DNA of 64,000 bases from an uncultured Lachnospiraceae bacterium (GCA_900315505.1 OMZG01000008.1:1-64000); one strand, 5' to 3'; numbered from the stretch's first letter, positions 53,075-62,310 are shown. Notes: generated by a model not told the origin, from the letters alone. Made by a program: numbers and translations.

Positions 53075-54214
53075 TCAATCTTCATCAAAATAGTATTTAT
53101 ACACCAGATGGAAAAGCAGCCGAAGGCCCTTTGCCACCGAATCCTTCCAGATCCACTCCTCAGTCGTATGAAGAAGCGCACCGTCGCATAGGCCTATGCA
53201 TATAGCCGGAACCCCCATTGACAGCGGGATGTTGCAGTCGGTCGATGCCGTGGATTCCTCCGGATCAATACCTATGATGGAGCGGATGCTCTCACGGGCA
53301 CGGCCAATCATTTTTTCTACGGATTCCTCAGGAACGCCCTGTGCGCATGGACGCTTACCGAGAAGCTCCATTGACAGGCCGGTCGTCATAGGCCTGTATC
53401 TCTTCACAATATCATGAATTGCCTGGTCACACCTGCGCATGACCTGTGGATCGCCGGTACGGAATTCCATTGTAAAGGAGGCCTGCTCCGCAATGCTGTT
53501 TACCGAATTGCCGCCGGCTATAGTACCGACATTGTAAGTGTAGCTTTCTTCGTCCGAGGGCTTCATCCGATACAGGTCATTTATGATCTGCGAGGCCACA
53601 TATATTGCATTCGGATTGCCGAAATTGAGGTAGGAATGGCCGCCCACTGTATTTATACTGATGCGGTAGCGAATCGAGCCCACGACATCGGTATATATTT
53701 TCCTATAGTAAAGGTCGAAGGCCCAGAAATGCGATACCTTGTCTGCATGCTCCTCCATGAATCTCCTGCTGCCCTTCAGATTCCCGAGTCCCTCCTCTCC
53801 GACTCCGAATACAAAAAAGATTCCGCATCTGATGGACGGCTTCTCCTTCGCGGCAAAGACTGCAAGCAGAAGCAGACAGACCAGATTGGCTGTATCATCG
53901 CCGATTCCGGGGCATAGTAGCTTTCCACTGTTCTCTGTCACCTCAAGCGGCGTCTCCAGCCTGAATACGGTATCCATGTGGGCGATCATCACGGCATTAT
54001 GCCTGCCTGGTCTGATGTCATACGGATATACGACATTCCCGGCCTTGTCCCGATAGACCCCGACAGCTCCTGCGTTCTCGAGATAATTCTCAATGAACTC
54101 AGACCGCCTGCACTCGTCACCGGTCGGCGCGGGAATCTCCGTGATGGTCTTCAGCAGCTTAAGGCATTTATCCTTATTATCATCAATGTATCTGAGTGCC
54201 AAGTCTCTTAGCAT
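53075..54214 (-). CDS. M20 family metallopeptidase
   Basis: 379 aa. The zinc ligands fit the M20 pattern: MIAHMDTVF, GIGDDTANL (bridging Asp), GVGEEGLGN (catalytic Glu region) and a late DGALLHTTEEWIW. A dimerisation-like insert follows residue 185. It may be a di/tripeptidase or an amidohydrolase (acetylornithine deacetylase-like); the substrate cannot be told. GGAG precedes ATG. It follows tsaD by 15 bp, so it is probably cotranscribed. Confidence 0.87.
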   Translation of the reverse strand: MLRDLALRYIDDNKDKCLKLLKTITEIPAPTGDECRRSEFIENYLENAGAVGVYRDKAGNVVYPYDIRPGRHNAVMIAHMDTVFRLETPLEVTENSGKLLCPGIGDDTANLVCLLLLAVFAAKEKPSIRCGIFFVFGVGEEGLGNLKGSRRFMEEHADKVSHFWAFDLYYRKIYTDVVGSIRYRISINTVGGHSYLNFGNPNAIYVASQIINDLYRMKPSDEESYTYNVGTIAGGNSVNSIAEQASFTMEFRTGDPQVMRRCDQAIHDIVKRYRPMTTGLSMELLGKRPCAQGVPEESVEKMIGRARESIRSIIGIDPEESTASTDCNIPLSMGVPAICIGLCDGALLHTTEEWIWKDSVAKGLRLLFHLVYKYYFDED

Positions 54215-54229
54215 AGGCCTGTCTCCATA

Positions 54230-55231
54230 TCATAAAGCAAGTGATGGTTCTGCATTCAGGTCGAGTCCGCTCCGTACCCCCTTCTGATATTCGTAGTAGC
54301 CTGCTGCCCCGATCATCGCGCCATTGTCTGTACACAGGATAGGTGCCGGACAGTAGAATGATACGCCATGCCTCTCACACTCCTGCCGTACTGATTCACG
54401 GAGAGCGCCATTCGATGCCACCCCGCCTGCGAGTGCGAACCTCTTTTCACCGAACTCCTCGAGAGCCATTGACACATGATCCGTCAGAGCGCCGACCACT
54501 GCCTTCTGGAATGAAGCGGCTACATTGTCTCTAATGATTTCGTGTCCAGCCATTTTCTCATGATTCAGATAATTGAGCACTGCAGACTTCAGTCCCGAGA
54601 AGGAAAAGTCATACGGATGATCTGCCACCTTTGCCCTCGGAAATTCTATCGAATCAGGATCACCGTTCCTCGCAGCCTTCTCGATCTTCGGGCCGCCAGG
54701 GTAGCCAAGCCCTATCGCACGGGCCACCTTATCGAAGGCTTCGCCAGCCGCATCATCCACAGTGCGTCCGAGCACCTCGTACTCGCCGTAGCCCGTGACA
54801 CGCACGAGATGAGTATGACCGCCCGATACCACGAGGCACAGGAAGGGAGGTTCAAGCTCAGGCGCTTCTATATAGTTCGCGCTGATATGTCCTGATATAT
54901 GATTGATGCCGATGAGTGGCTTATTTTTCGCATAGGCAAAGGCCTTCGCAAACGACACTCCTACGAGAAGCGGGCCCACAAGCCCCGGACCATAGGTGAC
55001 TGCTACTGCATCCAGCTCTTCAGCCGTAGTCTCTGCTTTCTTCAGAGCCAGGTCCACGACCTGGGTGATCCTCTCCACATGCTTTCTCGAGGCGATCTCC
55101 GGAACCACTCCGCCATACAGCGTGTGTATCGGGATCTGTGTCGAAATCTCATTTGACAGCACTGTCCTGCCATCCACGACCACTGACGCTGCCGTCTCAT
55201 CGCAGGAGCTCTCTATTCCTAATATTTTCAC
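54230..55231 (-). CDS. tsaD: tRNA t6A threonylcarbamoyltransferase TsaD
   Basis: Transfers threonylcarbamoyl to A37 of ANN-decoding tRNAs, with TsaB and TsaE. 333 aa with [11 protein letters not shown], the metal-binding [15 protein letters not shown] and [13 protein letters not shown]. Normal length. It overlaps the end of the upstream membrane protein by 4 bp, and tsaB and tsaE lie upstream in the same direction. Confidence 0.96.
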   Translation of the reverse strand: MKILGIESSCDETAASVVVDGRTVLSNEISTQIPIHTLYGGVVPEIASRKHVERITQVVDLALKKAETTAEELDAVAVTYGPGLVGPLLVGVSFAKAFAYAKNKPLIGINHISGHISANYIEAPELEPPFLCLVVSGGHTHLVRVTGYGEYEVLGRTVDDAAGEAFDKVARAIGLGYPGGPKIEKAARNGDPDSIEFPRAKVADHPYDFSFSGLKSAVLNYLNHEKMAGHEIIRDNVAASFQKAVVGALTDHVSMALEEFGEKRFALAGGVASNGALRESVRQECERHGVSFYCPAPILCTDNGAMIGAAGYYEYQKGVRSGLDLNAEPSLAL

Positions 55232-55860
55232 TTTGTCTTTTCTCCAGCCTTGATTGTATGTCCGCCGCTGATCGTATTGCCATCGGCATCCGTCAGATGG
55301 AAGCCGACTATCTTCCAGTGGCTATTGCTGTCCATTCGGAGGACGAATTTCTGATACGTCTTCGAATAGCTGGACGCTTCCTTTATTGAATACCCGGCCT
55401 GCACGTATGCCACGTCCTTCCCGTCGAGCTTCCCGTAGATGACATCTGAGGTATCACAGACCTGCGTGCTTATGATCTTTGCCTTGCGGCTCTTGTAGTC
55501 ATTGATCTCCGAAGCCAGCCTGTCTGCATATTCATCGGGAGGATTCTCATTTGCAAGCTCTGAATCCATCATCTCACGGATCTTTCCGGAAAGGGTCTTC
55601 ACGTCATTCTTAGACAGCTTCGTATCACCGATGCACAGACTCAGATAGCGGTTGTAGGTCTTGATGACCTCTCTCGGTGTCGGCGGATAATTTTTTCCGA
55701 AATCCATATCGAGAAGTCTGTCCTTCTCTGTCACCTGGACGTTATCGGAATTTGCCACATTCTTCGACGCGCTCCTGTCCAGATAAATGTAGTAGGCTAC
55801 GATGATACAGGCGCATATCGCAACCACGACCACTGTTCTTGCTGCTCTTCTCGCCTTCAT
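55228..55860 (-). CDS. Membrane-anchored protein of unknown function
   Basis: 210 aa. One N-terminal membrane helix (about 8-26, [18 protein letters not shown]) is followed by an extracytoplasmic domain with [18 protein letters not shown] and a cystatin/NTF2-like ending ([19 protein letters not shown]). It resembles a Lachnospiraceae family I associate with DUF6715, without certainty. It lies between rnz and tsaD, overlapping tsaD by 4 bp. Confidence 0.72.
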   Translation of the reverse strand: MKARRAARTVVVVAICACIIVAYYIYLDRSASKNVANSDNVQVTEKDRLLDMDFGKNYPPTPREVIKTYNRYLSLCIGDTKLSKNDVKTLSGKIREMMDSELANENPPDEYADRLASEINDYKSRKAKIISTQVCDTSDVIYGKLDGKDVAYVQAGYSIKEASSYSKTYQKFVLRMDSNSHWKIVGFHLTDADGNTISGGHTIKAGEKTK

Positions 55861-55874
55861 AAGGATTCCTCCTT

Positions 55875-56771
55875 TCAGTCTGTGAAGTCCAGTTCCTTCT
55901 TCCTTCCATCCCTGCAGATATAGGTCTCAGGGAAAATCTTCCTTACTTCCTTTATATATATTTTCGGATCGATGACCGACGGTGAATAGTGGGTCAGCCA
56001 CATCTCTGCCACTCCGGCCTTTCTCGCGAGATGCGCGGCCTCCTGCATGGTCATGTGCTTCTTGTCCCTGGCGCTCTTCGCCTTCTCTGGATCTCCGTAC
56101 ATTCCCTCGCAGATGAAAAGGTCGCTGCCGGCGGCATTTTCCTCAATAGACCTCGTCGGGCGGGTGTCCGTAGTATATGTGACCTTGAGGCCCTTTCTCT
56201 CGGGACCCATGACCTGGTCCGGTGTGAATCCTCCGACTGCCTCGCCGTTCTGCAGCACATGCCAGTACTCGAGCGGTATTCCGAGCTCCTTTGCTGCATC
56301 GGCATTGAATCGGCCCTTCCTGTCGAGCTCCATCGTGTACCCGTAGCAGGTCACATTATGATACACATGAAAGACCTTTATCCGCAGGCCCTCTACCTCG
56401 AAGCTTTCCTCATCATTCTGGTATTCATGAAAAATTATCTCAAACGGCAGCTGCGGCGTGATCACCGTAAGTGCCGTGACTATTTTCCTGAGTCCCTTCG
56501 GGCCATACATATGCACCGGCTCCGTGCGCTCGCTATTACCCATATCGAGGAGCAGTCCCGGTAGTCCGCTGATATGATCAGCATGATAATGCGTGAAGCA
56601 GATCGCATCGATCGGATACGGCGAGACGCCTGCCTTCTTCATCGCGACCTGGGTTCCCTCGCCGCAGTCGATGAGCACCGTATGCCCGTTGACCCGCACC
56701 GCGAGCGATGTCAGATGGCGTCTCGGCAGCGGCATCATGCCTCCCGTTCCGAGCAGACAGACATCAAGCAT
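55875..56771 (-). CDS. rnz: Ribonuclease Z
   Basis: Zinc-dependent 3' processing of tRNA precursors. 298 aa of the metallo-beta-lactamase fold with FTHYHADH (H61, H63, D65, H66) and a late LTHYSPS. The CDS starts inside the last codons of tsaB (8-bp overlap), with AGGAGG before ATG. tRNA maturation and t6A modification are thus coupled in one operon. tRNAs here lack an encoded CCA, which fits use of RNase Z. Confidence 0.93.
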   Translation of the reverse strand: MLDVCLLGTGGMMPLPRRHLTSLAVRVNGHTVLIDCGEGTQVAMKKAGVSPYPIDAICFTHYHADHISGLPGLLLDMGNSERTEPVHMYGPKGLRKIVTALTVITPQLPFEIIFHEYQNDEESFEVEGLRIKVFHVYHNVTCYGYTMELDRKGRFNADAAKELGIPLEYWHVLQNGEAVGGFTPDQVMGPERKGLKVTYTTDTRPTRSIEENAAGSDLFICEGMYGDPEKAKSARDKKHMTMQEAAHLARKAGVAEMWLTHYSPSVIDPKIYIKEVRKIFPETYICRDGRKKELDFTD

Positions 56772-57468
56772 GATTACCTCCTGCCTCTCTCTCAGCCTGC
56801 GACTTGCGCAGGTAAACCGGTCGGAATTCCTCGGCCGAGGTATAGAACTCCTTATCGAAATAATGCCTGCCGAGACACGCTACCGTTCCTGCTCTCTGAC
56901 GGTTGCAGAAGGCCGGTGCGAAATCGAAGTCGACCCTTGCATTTTCCTCAATGAATTCCTTAAACACCGGCACTCCGTCACCTAAGAACGTCACCGGCTC
57001 ATCCTCGCTATTGATCCGCTCGATGATATCTGCTATTGCCTCCGGTTCCTGCTCCTTTTTCACGATAAACTTATTCGTCTCGGAAAAACGGTACAGCCCC
57101 GAATATGCCTGCTGCCTTCTCGCATCCATCAACGGGCAGATGAGGCGCTTCGTGCCATAGAGATTGTACGCGATAGCATCGACCGTCGGCACTGCTATGA
57201 CCGGCACGCCGAGCGCGTACGCGAGTCCCTTGACCGTTGCTGCTCCGATACGCAGTCCCGTAAAGCTTCCCGGGCCTGCTGCCGTCGCTATCGCATCGAT
57301 TGATGACATTTCGATCCCGAGCATCTGTATCAGCTCGTCAAGCATCGGCATCAGTGTGGTGCTGTGCGTCTTCTTATAATCAGTTGTGAATTCTCCAAGC
57401 AGTACATCGTCGTCTACCACGGCGACCGATGCCACGAGGCCTGAAGAATCAATTCCAAGTATTCTCAT
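56764..57468 (-). CDS. tsaB: tRNA t6A accessory protein TsaB
   Basis: Inactive TsaD paralogue that scaffolds the t6A complex. 234 aa beginning MRILGIDSSGLVASVAV, with GPGSFTGLRIG and PLMDARRQQAYSGLY typical of TsaB (YeaZ). The heptamer tract separates it from tsaE. Confidence 0.94.
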   Translation of the reverse strand: MRILGIDSSGLVASVAVVDDDVLLGEFTTDYKKTHSTTLMPMLDELIQMLGIEMSSIDAIATAAGPGSFTGLRIGAATVKGLAYALGVPVIAVPTVDAIAYNLYGTKRLICPLMDARRQQAYSGLYRFSETNKFIVKKEQEPEAIADIIERINSEDEPVTFLGDGVPVFKEFIEENARVDFDFAPAFCNRQRAGTVACLGRHYFDKEFYTSAEEFRPVYLRKSQAEREAGGNHA

Positions 57469-57483
57469 GTATTTATCCTTGTG

Positions 57484-57598
57484 TAGTTGTAAGTTGTAAG
57501 TTATGAGTTATAAGTTATGAGTCTGATATATTTCAACTTTGAACTTTGAACTCTGAACTCTGAACTCTGAACTCTGAACTCTGAACTTTGAACTATTA
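57484..57598. repeat. Heptamer tract 5 (tsaE-tsaB spacer)
   Basis: The longest and most regular tract. The left arm has about five units of GTAAGTT, ATGAGTT and ATAAGTT (57484-57523). The right arm has about nine AACTNTG units (57534-57598), five of them identical AACTCTG. The right arm includes the tsaE stop codon (57598-57596). Confidence 0.9.
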
Positions 57599-58021
57599 AC
57601 CACGAACTTCTATCAACCTGTAATCATCATCCCCCGCGAGATCCTTCGATATCGTGATCTCCGTGCGGTTCTCAGGCAGCACATCCTCTATCAGCTCTGC
57701 CCACTCGATCAGCACTACTCCGCCCCTGTCTATATAGTCATAGAACCCGGTCTCCTCCATCTCATCCGGGTCCCCGATCCTGTAAACATCGAAATGATAC
57801 AGCGGAAGTCTCCCGCTCAGATACTCCTGCACTATGGTAAAGGTCGGGCTCGTCACCGGCTCCATGATCCCGAGGCCCTTTGCAAATCCTTTTGCAAAAA
57901 CTGTCTTCCCGACTCCCAGATCACCGGTCAGCGTGTAAACGTCACCCGGCAGAGCCTTCGCCGCAAGGTCGGCCGCGAACTGTTCAGTCTCTTTAGCACT
58001 GTGGCTTTCAAATTTTTCCAT
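57596..58021 (-). CDS. tsaE: tRNA t6A ATPase TsaE
   Basis: ATPase that recycles the TsaB-TsaD complex. 141 aa with Walker A GDLGVGKTVFAKG and SPTFTIVQEYL, then HFDVYRIGDPDEME. Normal length. Its ATG lies 7 nt after a TATAAT box and has no Shine-Dalgarno, so the mRNA is probably leaderless. tex diverges from the other side. Confidence 0.94.
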   Translation of the reverse strand: MEKFESHSAKETEQFAADLAAKALPGDVYTLTGDLGVGKTVFAKGFAKGLGIMEPVTSPTFTIVQEYLSGRLPLYHFDVYRIGDPDEMEETGFYDYIDRGGVVLIEWAELIEDVLPENRTEITISKDLAGDDDYRLIEVRG

Positions 58022-58057
58022 AACTATTATTATAAATAAAAAGGGCTTTTATCTCAA
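58022..58057 (-). promoter_or_regulatory. tsaE promoter implying a leaderless mRNA
   Basis: On the minus strand: TTGAGA (58057-58052), a 17-bp spacer, TATAAT (58034-58029), seven bases (AATAGTT), then ATG at 58021. The start of transcription should fall at or within 1-2 nt of the ATG. Confidence 0.68.
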
Positions 58058-58153
58058 CCCGAAATTTTGTATAATGGGGGTCGGTCGTGAAATAATCTTT
58101 GGCACGGCCTCTGATAAAACCACAACGAAAGTAATTTATAAGGAATATAGATC

Positions 58154-60460
58154 ATGGATATCAACTCTTTAATTGCACAGGAACTGAATGTTAAGAAATC
58201 GCAGGTTGATGCGGCGGTCGGCCTGCTAGACGAGGGAAATACTATTCCATTTATCGCGAGATACAGAAAGGAAGTCACCGGCGGTCTCGATGATGACCAG
58301 CTGCGTGTGCTCGGTGAAAGGCTTACATATCTCCGCGGTCTCGAGGAGAGAAAGCAGACCGTCCTGAAGACTATCGAGGAGGCCGGCGCTCTGACTGATG
58401 AGATTCAGAGAAAAATCGATCTTGCCCGGACTCTTGCTGAGGTTGAGGATATTTACAGACCGTACAAGCCGAAGAGGCGTACCCGTGCGACAATCGCAAA
58501 GGAAAAGGGCTTAGGACCACTTGCCGCTACCATCAGGGAGCAGGCTCTTACCGTATCTCTCACGGATGAGGCTGAGAAGTACGTTGACCCTGAGAACGAT
58601 GTCCATGTCCCGCAGGACGCTATAAATGGAGCCTGCGACATCATCGCTGAGGAAATCTCAGACAATGCTGATTACAGAAGCTGGATTCGTGACATCACCA
58701 GGAAGCAGGGCATGATCTCATCCTCACAGAAGAAGGAGGATACTCCATCCGTCTACGAGATGTACTACGACTATTCGGAGAAGCTGTCCACTATTCCAGG
58801 CCACCGCATCCTCGCCATGAACCGTGGCGAAAAGGAGGACTGCCTGACTGTAAAGATTACTGCGCCTGAAGAGGATATCATCAGATACCTGGATAAGCAG
58901 GTCATCACTAAGGATAATCCGAATACTACCCCTGCCCTTCAGAATGCTGCGCAGGATGCATATACGAGGCTCATCGCTCCTTCTATCGAGCGCGAGATCA
59001 GAAGCGATCTGACAGAAATGGCTGAGGATGGCGCTATCAAGGTATTTGCCGCCAATCTCCGTCAGCTGCTCCTCGCACCTCCTATCGCCGGCAAGACCGT
59101 CCTCGGCTGGGATCCGGGATATGTACACGGCTGCAAGCTTGCAGTCTGCGACCCTACAGGAAAAATCCTGACCACAGATATGGTCTTCCCGTTTAAGCCG
59201 AAGAATGATATCAATGGCACGAAGAAAAAGGTTCTTGGTCTCATCGATAAATACAGCATCGATCTGATCGCCCTTGGTAATGGAACTGCTTCCCGTGAAT
59301 CAGAAATACTCGTAGCAGATATTATAAAAGAGGCCTCTCGTCCTGTGCAGTATGTGATAGTAAATGAGGCTGGTGCATCAGTATATTCTGCAAGTGAGCT
59401 TGCTGCAAAGGAGCTTCCTGACCTCGATGTAGAGGGACGTGGAGCCGCTTCGATGGCCCGCCGCCTTATCGACCCGCTTTCAGAGCTTGTAAAGATCGAT
59501 CCTAAGGCCATTGGTGTCGGTCAATACCAGCATGACATGAACCAGAAGAAGCTGTCCGAGGCACTGTCTGGTGTAGTAGAATCCGTGGTAAACTCAGTAG
59601 GTGTAGATGTGAATACTGCATCTGCTCCGCTTCTCTCATACGTCGCCGGCATCACGAAAACAACCTCGAATAATATTCTCACCTACCGTGAGGAAAACGG
59701 CAGATTCACCGAGAGGAAGGAACTGCTGAAGGTCAAAGGACTAGGTCCTAAGGCTTATGAGCAGTGCGCCGGATTCCTCCGTATCAGAAATGGTAAGGAG
59801 CCTCTCGATAATACAGGAGTCCATCCTGAAAGCTACGACAAGACCCGTGAGCTGCTCGGCCTTCTCGGCTACACCGAGGATGATCTGCGTGCCGGTGCTC
59901 TCTCCGATATAGATAAAAAGGCCGGTTCTATCAATGATCTCGCGAAGAAGCTTGACATCGGTGTGCCGACCCTTACTGATATTATTAAGGAACTGAAGAA
60001 GCCTGGCCGCGACCCTCGTGAAGAGATGCCTTTGCCGGTTCTCAGAAGTGATGTGCTCTCAATGGATGACCTGAAGCCAGGCATGAAGCTCAGGGGCACA
60101 GTCAGAAATATAGTAGATTTCGGTGCATTCGTAGACATCGGAGTCCATGAGGACGGTCTCGTACATATCTCCCAGATCTCAGACCGCCACATCAATCATC
60201 CACTCGATGTGCTGAGTGTCGGCGATATCGTGGATGTCACCGTACTTGATGTGGATAAGGAAAAGGGCCGCATCTCCCTCACCATGAGAGAGGACGGTGC
60301 TTCCTCAGAACATCATGACAAAAAGTCCTCTGGCAACAACCAGCGCAAGACCGGACACCCGTCAAATAAGAACAATGATCATAAAGATAAAAAGCTACAG
60401 AACAGGAAGGGCTTCGGCACTGACCTCGGCAGCCTCCTCTCCGGCCTGAAGCTCGACTAA
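58154..60460 (+). CDS. tex: Tex family RNA-binding transcription accessory protein
   Basis: 768 aa. N-terminal Tex domain, a YqgF/RNase H-like domain (LGWDPGYVHGCKLAVCDP), helix-hairpin-helix (LLKVKGLGPKAYEQCAGFLR) and a C-terminal S1 domain (GMKLRGTVRNIVDFGAFVDIGVHEDGLVHIS, spanning about 637-710), then a Lys/His/Asn-rich tail. Nucleic-acid-binding protein implicated in transcription. AAGGA precedes ATG. A TATAAT about 80 nt upstream (58070) may be its promoter. Confidence 0.95.
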   Translation: MDINSLIAQELNVKKSQVDAAVGLLDEGNTIPFIARYRKEVTGGLDDDQLRVLGERLTYLRGLEERKQTVLKTIEEAGALTDEIQRKIDLARTLAEVEDIYRPYKPKRRTRATIAKEKGLGPLAATIREQALTVSLTDEAEKYVDPENDVHVPQDAINGACDIIAEEISDNADYRSWIRDITRKQGMISSSQKKEDTPSVYEMYYDYSEKLSTIPGHRILAMNRGEKEDCLTVKITAPEEDIIRYLDKQVITKDNPNTTPALQNAAQDAYTRLIAPSIEREIRSDLTEMAEDGAIKVFAANLRQLLLAPPIAGKTVLGWDPGYVHGCKLAVCDPTGKILTTDMVFPFKPKNDINGTKKKVLGLIDKYSIDLIALGNGTASRESEILVADIIKEASRPVQYVIVNEAGASVYSASELAAKELPDLDVEGRGAASMARRLIDPLSELVKIDPKAIGVGQYQHDMNQKKLSEALSGVVESVVNSVGVDVNTASAPLLSYVAGITKTTSNNILTYREENGRFTERKELLKVKGLGPKAYEQCAGFLRIRNGKEPLDNTGVHPESYDKTRELLGLLGYTEDDLRAGALSDIDKKAGSINDLAKKLDIGVPTLTDIIKELKKPGRDPREEMPLPVLRSDVLSMDDLKPGMKLRGTVRNIVDFGAFVDIGVHEDGLVHISQISDRHINHPLDVLSVGDIVDVTVLDVDKEKGRISLTMREDGASSEHHDKKSSGNNQRKTGHPSNKNNDHKDKKLQNRKGFGTDLGSLLSGLKLD

Positions 60461-60469
60461 ACGCAAAAA

Positions 60470-60500
60470 GATGAAAAAGGGGACAGGTCCCTTTTTCATC
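60470..60500. repeat. 31-bp palindrome, copy 4
   Basis: Same element as 686-716, core GGGGACAGGTCCC. It lies between the convergent tex and DUF2752 genes, 9 bp after the tex stop and 3 bp after the DUF2752 stop, exactly where a two-way terminator is needed. Confidence 0.85.
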
Positions 60501-60503
60501 TTT

Positions 60504-60839
60504 TCATGGCAGCGGGTCGATATGACCTGCCAGCAGGATTATATTCTTCAATGCAAAATTAGCCGCTATCACGATGAGTGCTCCCCAGAGGGGCCAGGTC
60601 TTAAGGCCGGGCACGCTCCCAGCCGATGCAGAGTATTTTCTCAATAACACTGCTTTCCTTACGCCTGTGCAGATATAGTACACGAGTGCAAATACCATGT
60701 AGAGCACAAACGGGTGATACCACAGCGAGAGCAGCGGATGCCCGTGGATCAGATAGACAAACGCACGGGTTCCGCCACAGCCGGGGCAGTACAGGCCTGT
60801 CACCTTATGAAAGAGGCAGGCCGGAAACAAAAGTCTCAT
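60504..60839 (-). CDS. DUF2752 family small membrane protein
   Basis: 111 aa with the family signature LYCPGCGGTRAFVYLIHGHPLLSLWYHP split over residues 17-44, and two to three membrane helices. Function unknown. Its start overlaps the ppiB stop by 4 bp. Confidence 0.88.
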   Translation of the reverse strand: MRLLFPACLFHKVTGLYCPGCGGTRAFVYLIHGHPLLSLWYHPFVLYMVFALVYYICTGVRKAVLLRKYSASAGSVPGLKTWPLWGALIVIAANFALKNIILLAGHIDPLP

Positions 60840-61360
60840 GCCTCCTCAGGCTCCGGATAATTTTCTCCAAAGGTCTCAACAGTCACTTCTTCCATAACCT
60901 GCGGGGTGGTCGGCTTATCAGACCAGTCGGTCTCGGTCTCGGCGATCTTGTTGACTACGTCCATGCCTTCGATAATTTTTCCAAAAGCAGCGTACTGGCC
61001 GTCGAGATGCGGTGCATCCTTGTGCATGATGAAGAACTGGCTTCCTGCCGAATCCGGGTCCATCGTGCGGGCCATTGACAGCACACCGGCCGTATGCTTC
61101 AGGTCATTCTGGAAACCATTCGATGAAAATTCACCCCTGATCGAATATCCTGGGCCGCCGGTGCCATTACCGTCCGGGTCTCCGCCCTGGATCATGAAGC
61201 CATTGATCACTCTGTGGAAGCCGACTCCATCGTAGAAGCCATGATTTATGAGGCTGATGAAATTATTAACTGTATTCGGCGCGATGTCAGGATACAGCTC
61301 TGCCTTCATCACACTGCCATCCTGCATCTTGATTGTAACTATAGGATTTTTCTTTGCCAT
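60836..61360 (-). CDS. ppiB: Cyclophilin-type peptidyl-prolyl isomerase
   Basis: 174 aa, cytosolic (no signal peptide). The active-site text GVGFHRVINGFMIQGGDP and GSQFFIMHKDAPHLDGQYAAFG are canonical, including the CsA-pocket Arg and Phe. It catalyses proline cis-trans isomerisation in protein folding. AAAGGA precedes ATG; DUF2752 overlaps its end. Confidence 0.95.
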   Translation of the reverse strand: MAKKNPIVTIKMQDGSVMKAELYPDIAPNTVNNFISLINHGFYDGVGFHRVINGFMIQGGDPDGNGTGGPGYSIRGEFSSNGFQNDLKHTAGVLSMARTMDPDSAGSQFFIMHKDAPHLDGQYAAFGKIIEGMDVVNKIAETETDWSDKPTTPQVMEEVTVETFGENYPEPEEA

Positions 61361-61379
61361 AATATGTCCTTTCTGAAAA

Positions 61380-61410
61380 GATGAAAAAGGGACCTGTCCC
61401 CTTTTTCATC
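61380..61410. repeat. 31-bp palindrome, copy 5
   Basis: Same element as 686-716, core GGGACCTGTCCCC. It lies between the crt terminator (61412-61443) and the ppiB start, so it would fall in the ppiB leader or promoter region. Confidence 0.85.
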
Positions 61411-61411
61411 T

Positions 61412-61443
61412 AAAAAATCACCCGACACCGCCGTGGTGCCGGG
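61412..61443 (-). terminator. Rho-independent terminator after crt
   Basis: On the minus strand the stem CCCGGCACC/GGTGTCGGG is followed by a short T-rich stretch ending TTTTTT. It lies about 30 bp past the crt stop codon. Confidence 0.85.
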
Positions 61444-61471
61444 CTTATGTTAATTCGCAAAGCGGTTGAGA

Positions 61472-62299
61472 TCAGAAGTCTGTGAAGTTCTTGTCTGTCT
61501 TGCCGTCGATCTTTAAGAATGCGCCCATGCCTTCCTTCTTGTCGTGAGTATCGTTTACTACGCCGAAGAGGTTAGCCTCGAGCTCCACGCCGTTCTTGAT
61601 GTCCATGTCATAGCCGTTGTTGATGGCAGCCTTTGCAACAGATACTGCATAAGAAGCATTAGCCTTGATCGTCTCTGCCATCTTCTTGCAGGTAGGCATC
61701 AGCTCTTCCTTTGGAACTACGTGGTTTACAAGACCGATCCTGTAAGCCTCGTCAGCCTTGATATTCTGTGCTGTAAAAATAAGCTCCTTGGCTCTTCCCA
61801 TTCCTACAAGTCTTGCAAGTCTCTGTGTTCCTCCGAATCCAGGAATGATTCCGAGTCCGCACTCAGGCTGACCAAAGGTAGCGTTCTCTGAAGCGATCCT
61901 GATATCACAGGCCATAGCGATCTCACAGCCGCCGCCGAGTGCAAAGCCGTTTATAGCAGCGATGGTAACCTGACGCATATTCATAAGCTTGAAGAACGGA
62001 ACCGAAGCGTTCATTCCGAACTTTCTGGCAGCCGGAGCGTCAAATCCATACATCTCAGCGATATCAGCGCCTGCAACGAATGAACGGTAAGGATCATCTC
62101 CGCCGAGCTTCTTATTAAAGCAAGGACCGCCTGTCAGGATAAGTACCTTAATGTCATCATTTGCCTCGATCTCTGTCAGAGCATCATTTAACTCATTGAT
62201 AGTCTCTGTGTTTAAGGCGTTGAGAGCCTTAGGTCTGCAGATGGAAAGCACTGCTGTAGCGCCATCCTGCTCGATTTTCAGATTCTTGTAATCAGCCAT
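61472..62299 (-). CDS. crt: Short-chain enoyl-CoA hydratase (crotonase)
   Basis: Hydration of crotonyl-CoA in the butyrate pathway. 275 aa of the crotonase fold with SFVAGADIAEM (oxyanion hole), FALGGGCEIAM, FGQPECGLGIIPGFGGTQRL holding the catalytic glutamates and FTAQNIKADEA. An extra ~11 residues (PCFNKKLGGDDPYR region) lie between ILTG and SFVAGAD compared with clostridial Crt. The other butyrate genes (bcd, etfAB, hbd, thl) are not adjacent. GGAGG precedes ATG. Confidence 0.92.
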   Translation of the reverse strand: MADYKNLKIEQDGATAVLSICRPKALNALNTETINELNDALTEIEANDDIKVLILTGGPCFNKKLGGDDPYRSFVAGADIAEMYGFDAPAARKFGMNASVPFFKLMNMRQVTIAAINGFALGGGCEIAMACDIRIASENATFGQPECGLGIIPGFGGTQRLARLVGMGRAKELIFTAQNIKADEAYRIGLVNHVVPKEELMPTCKKMAETIKANASYAVSVAKAAINNGYDMDIKNGVELEANLFGVVNDTHDKKEGMGAFLKIDGKTDKNFTDF

Positions 62300-62310
62300 T
62301 TTTTCCTCCG

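Noticed and set aside
57484-57598. AACTCTG units as a CRISPR array
   Set aside because: Units are 7 bp with no spacers and no cas genes nearby.
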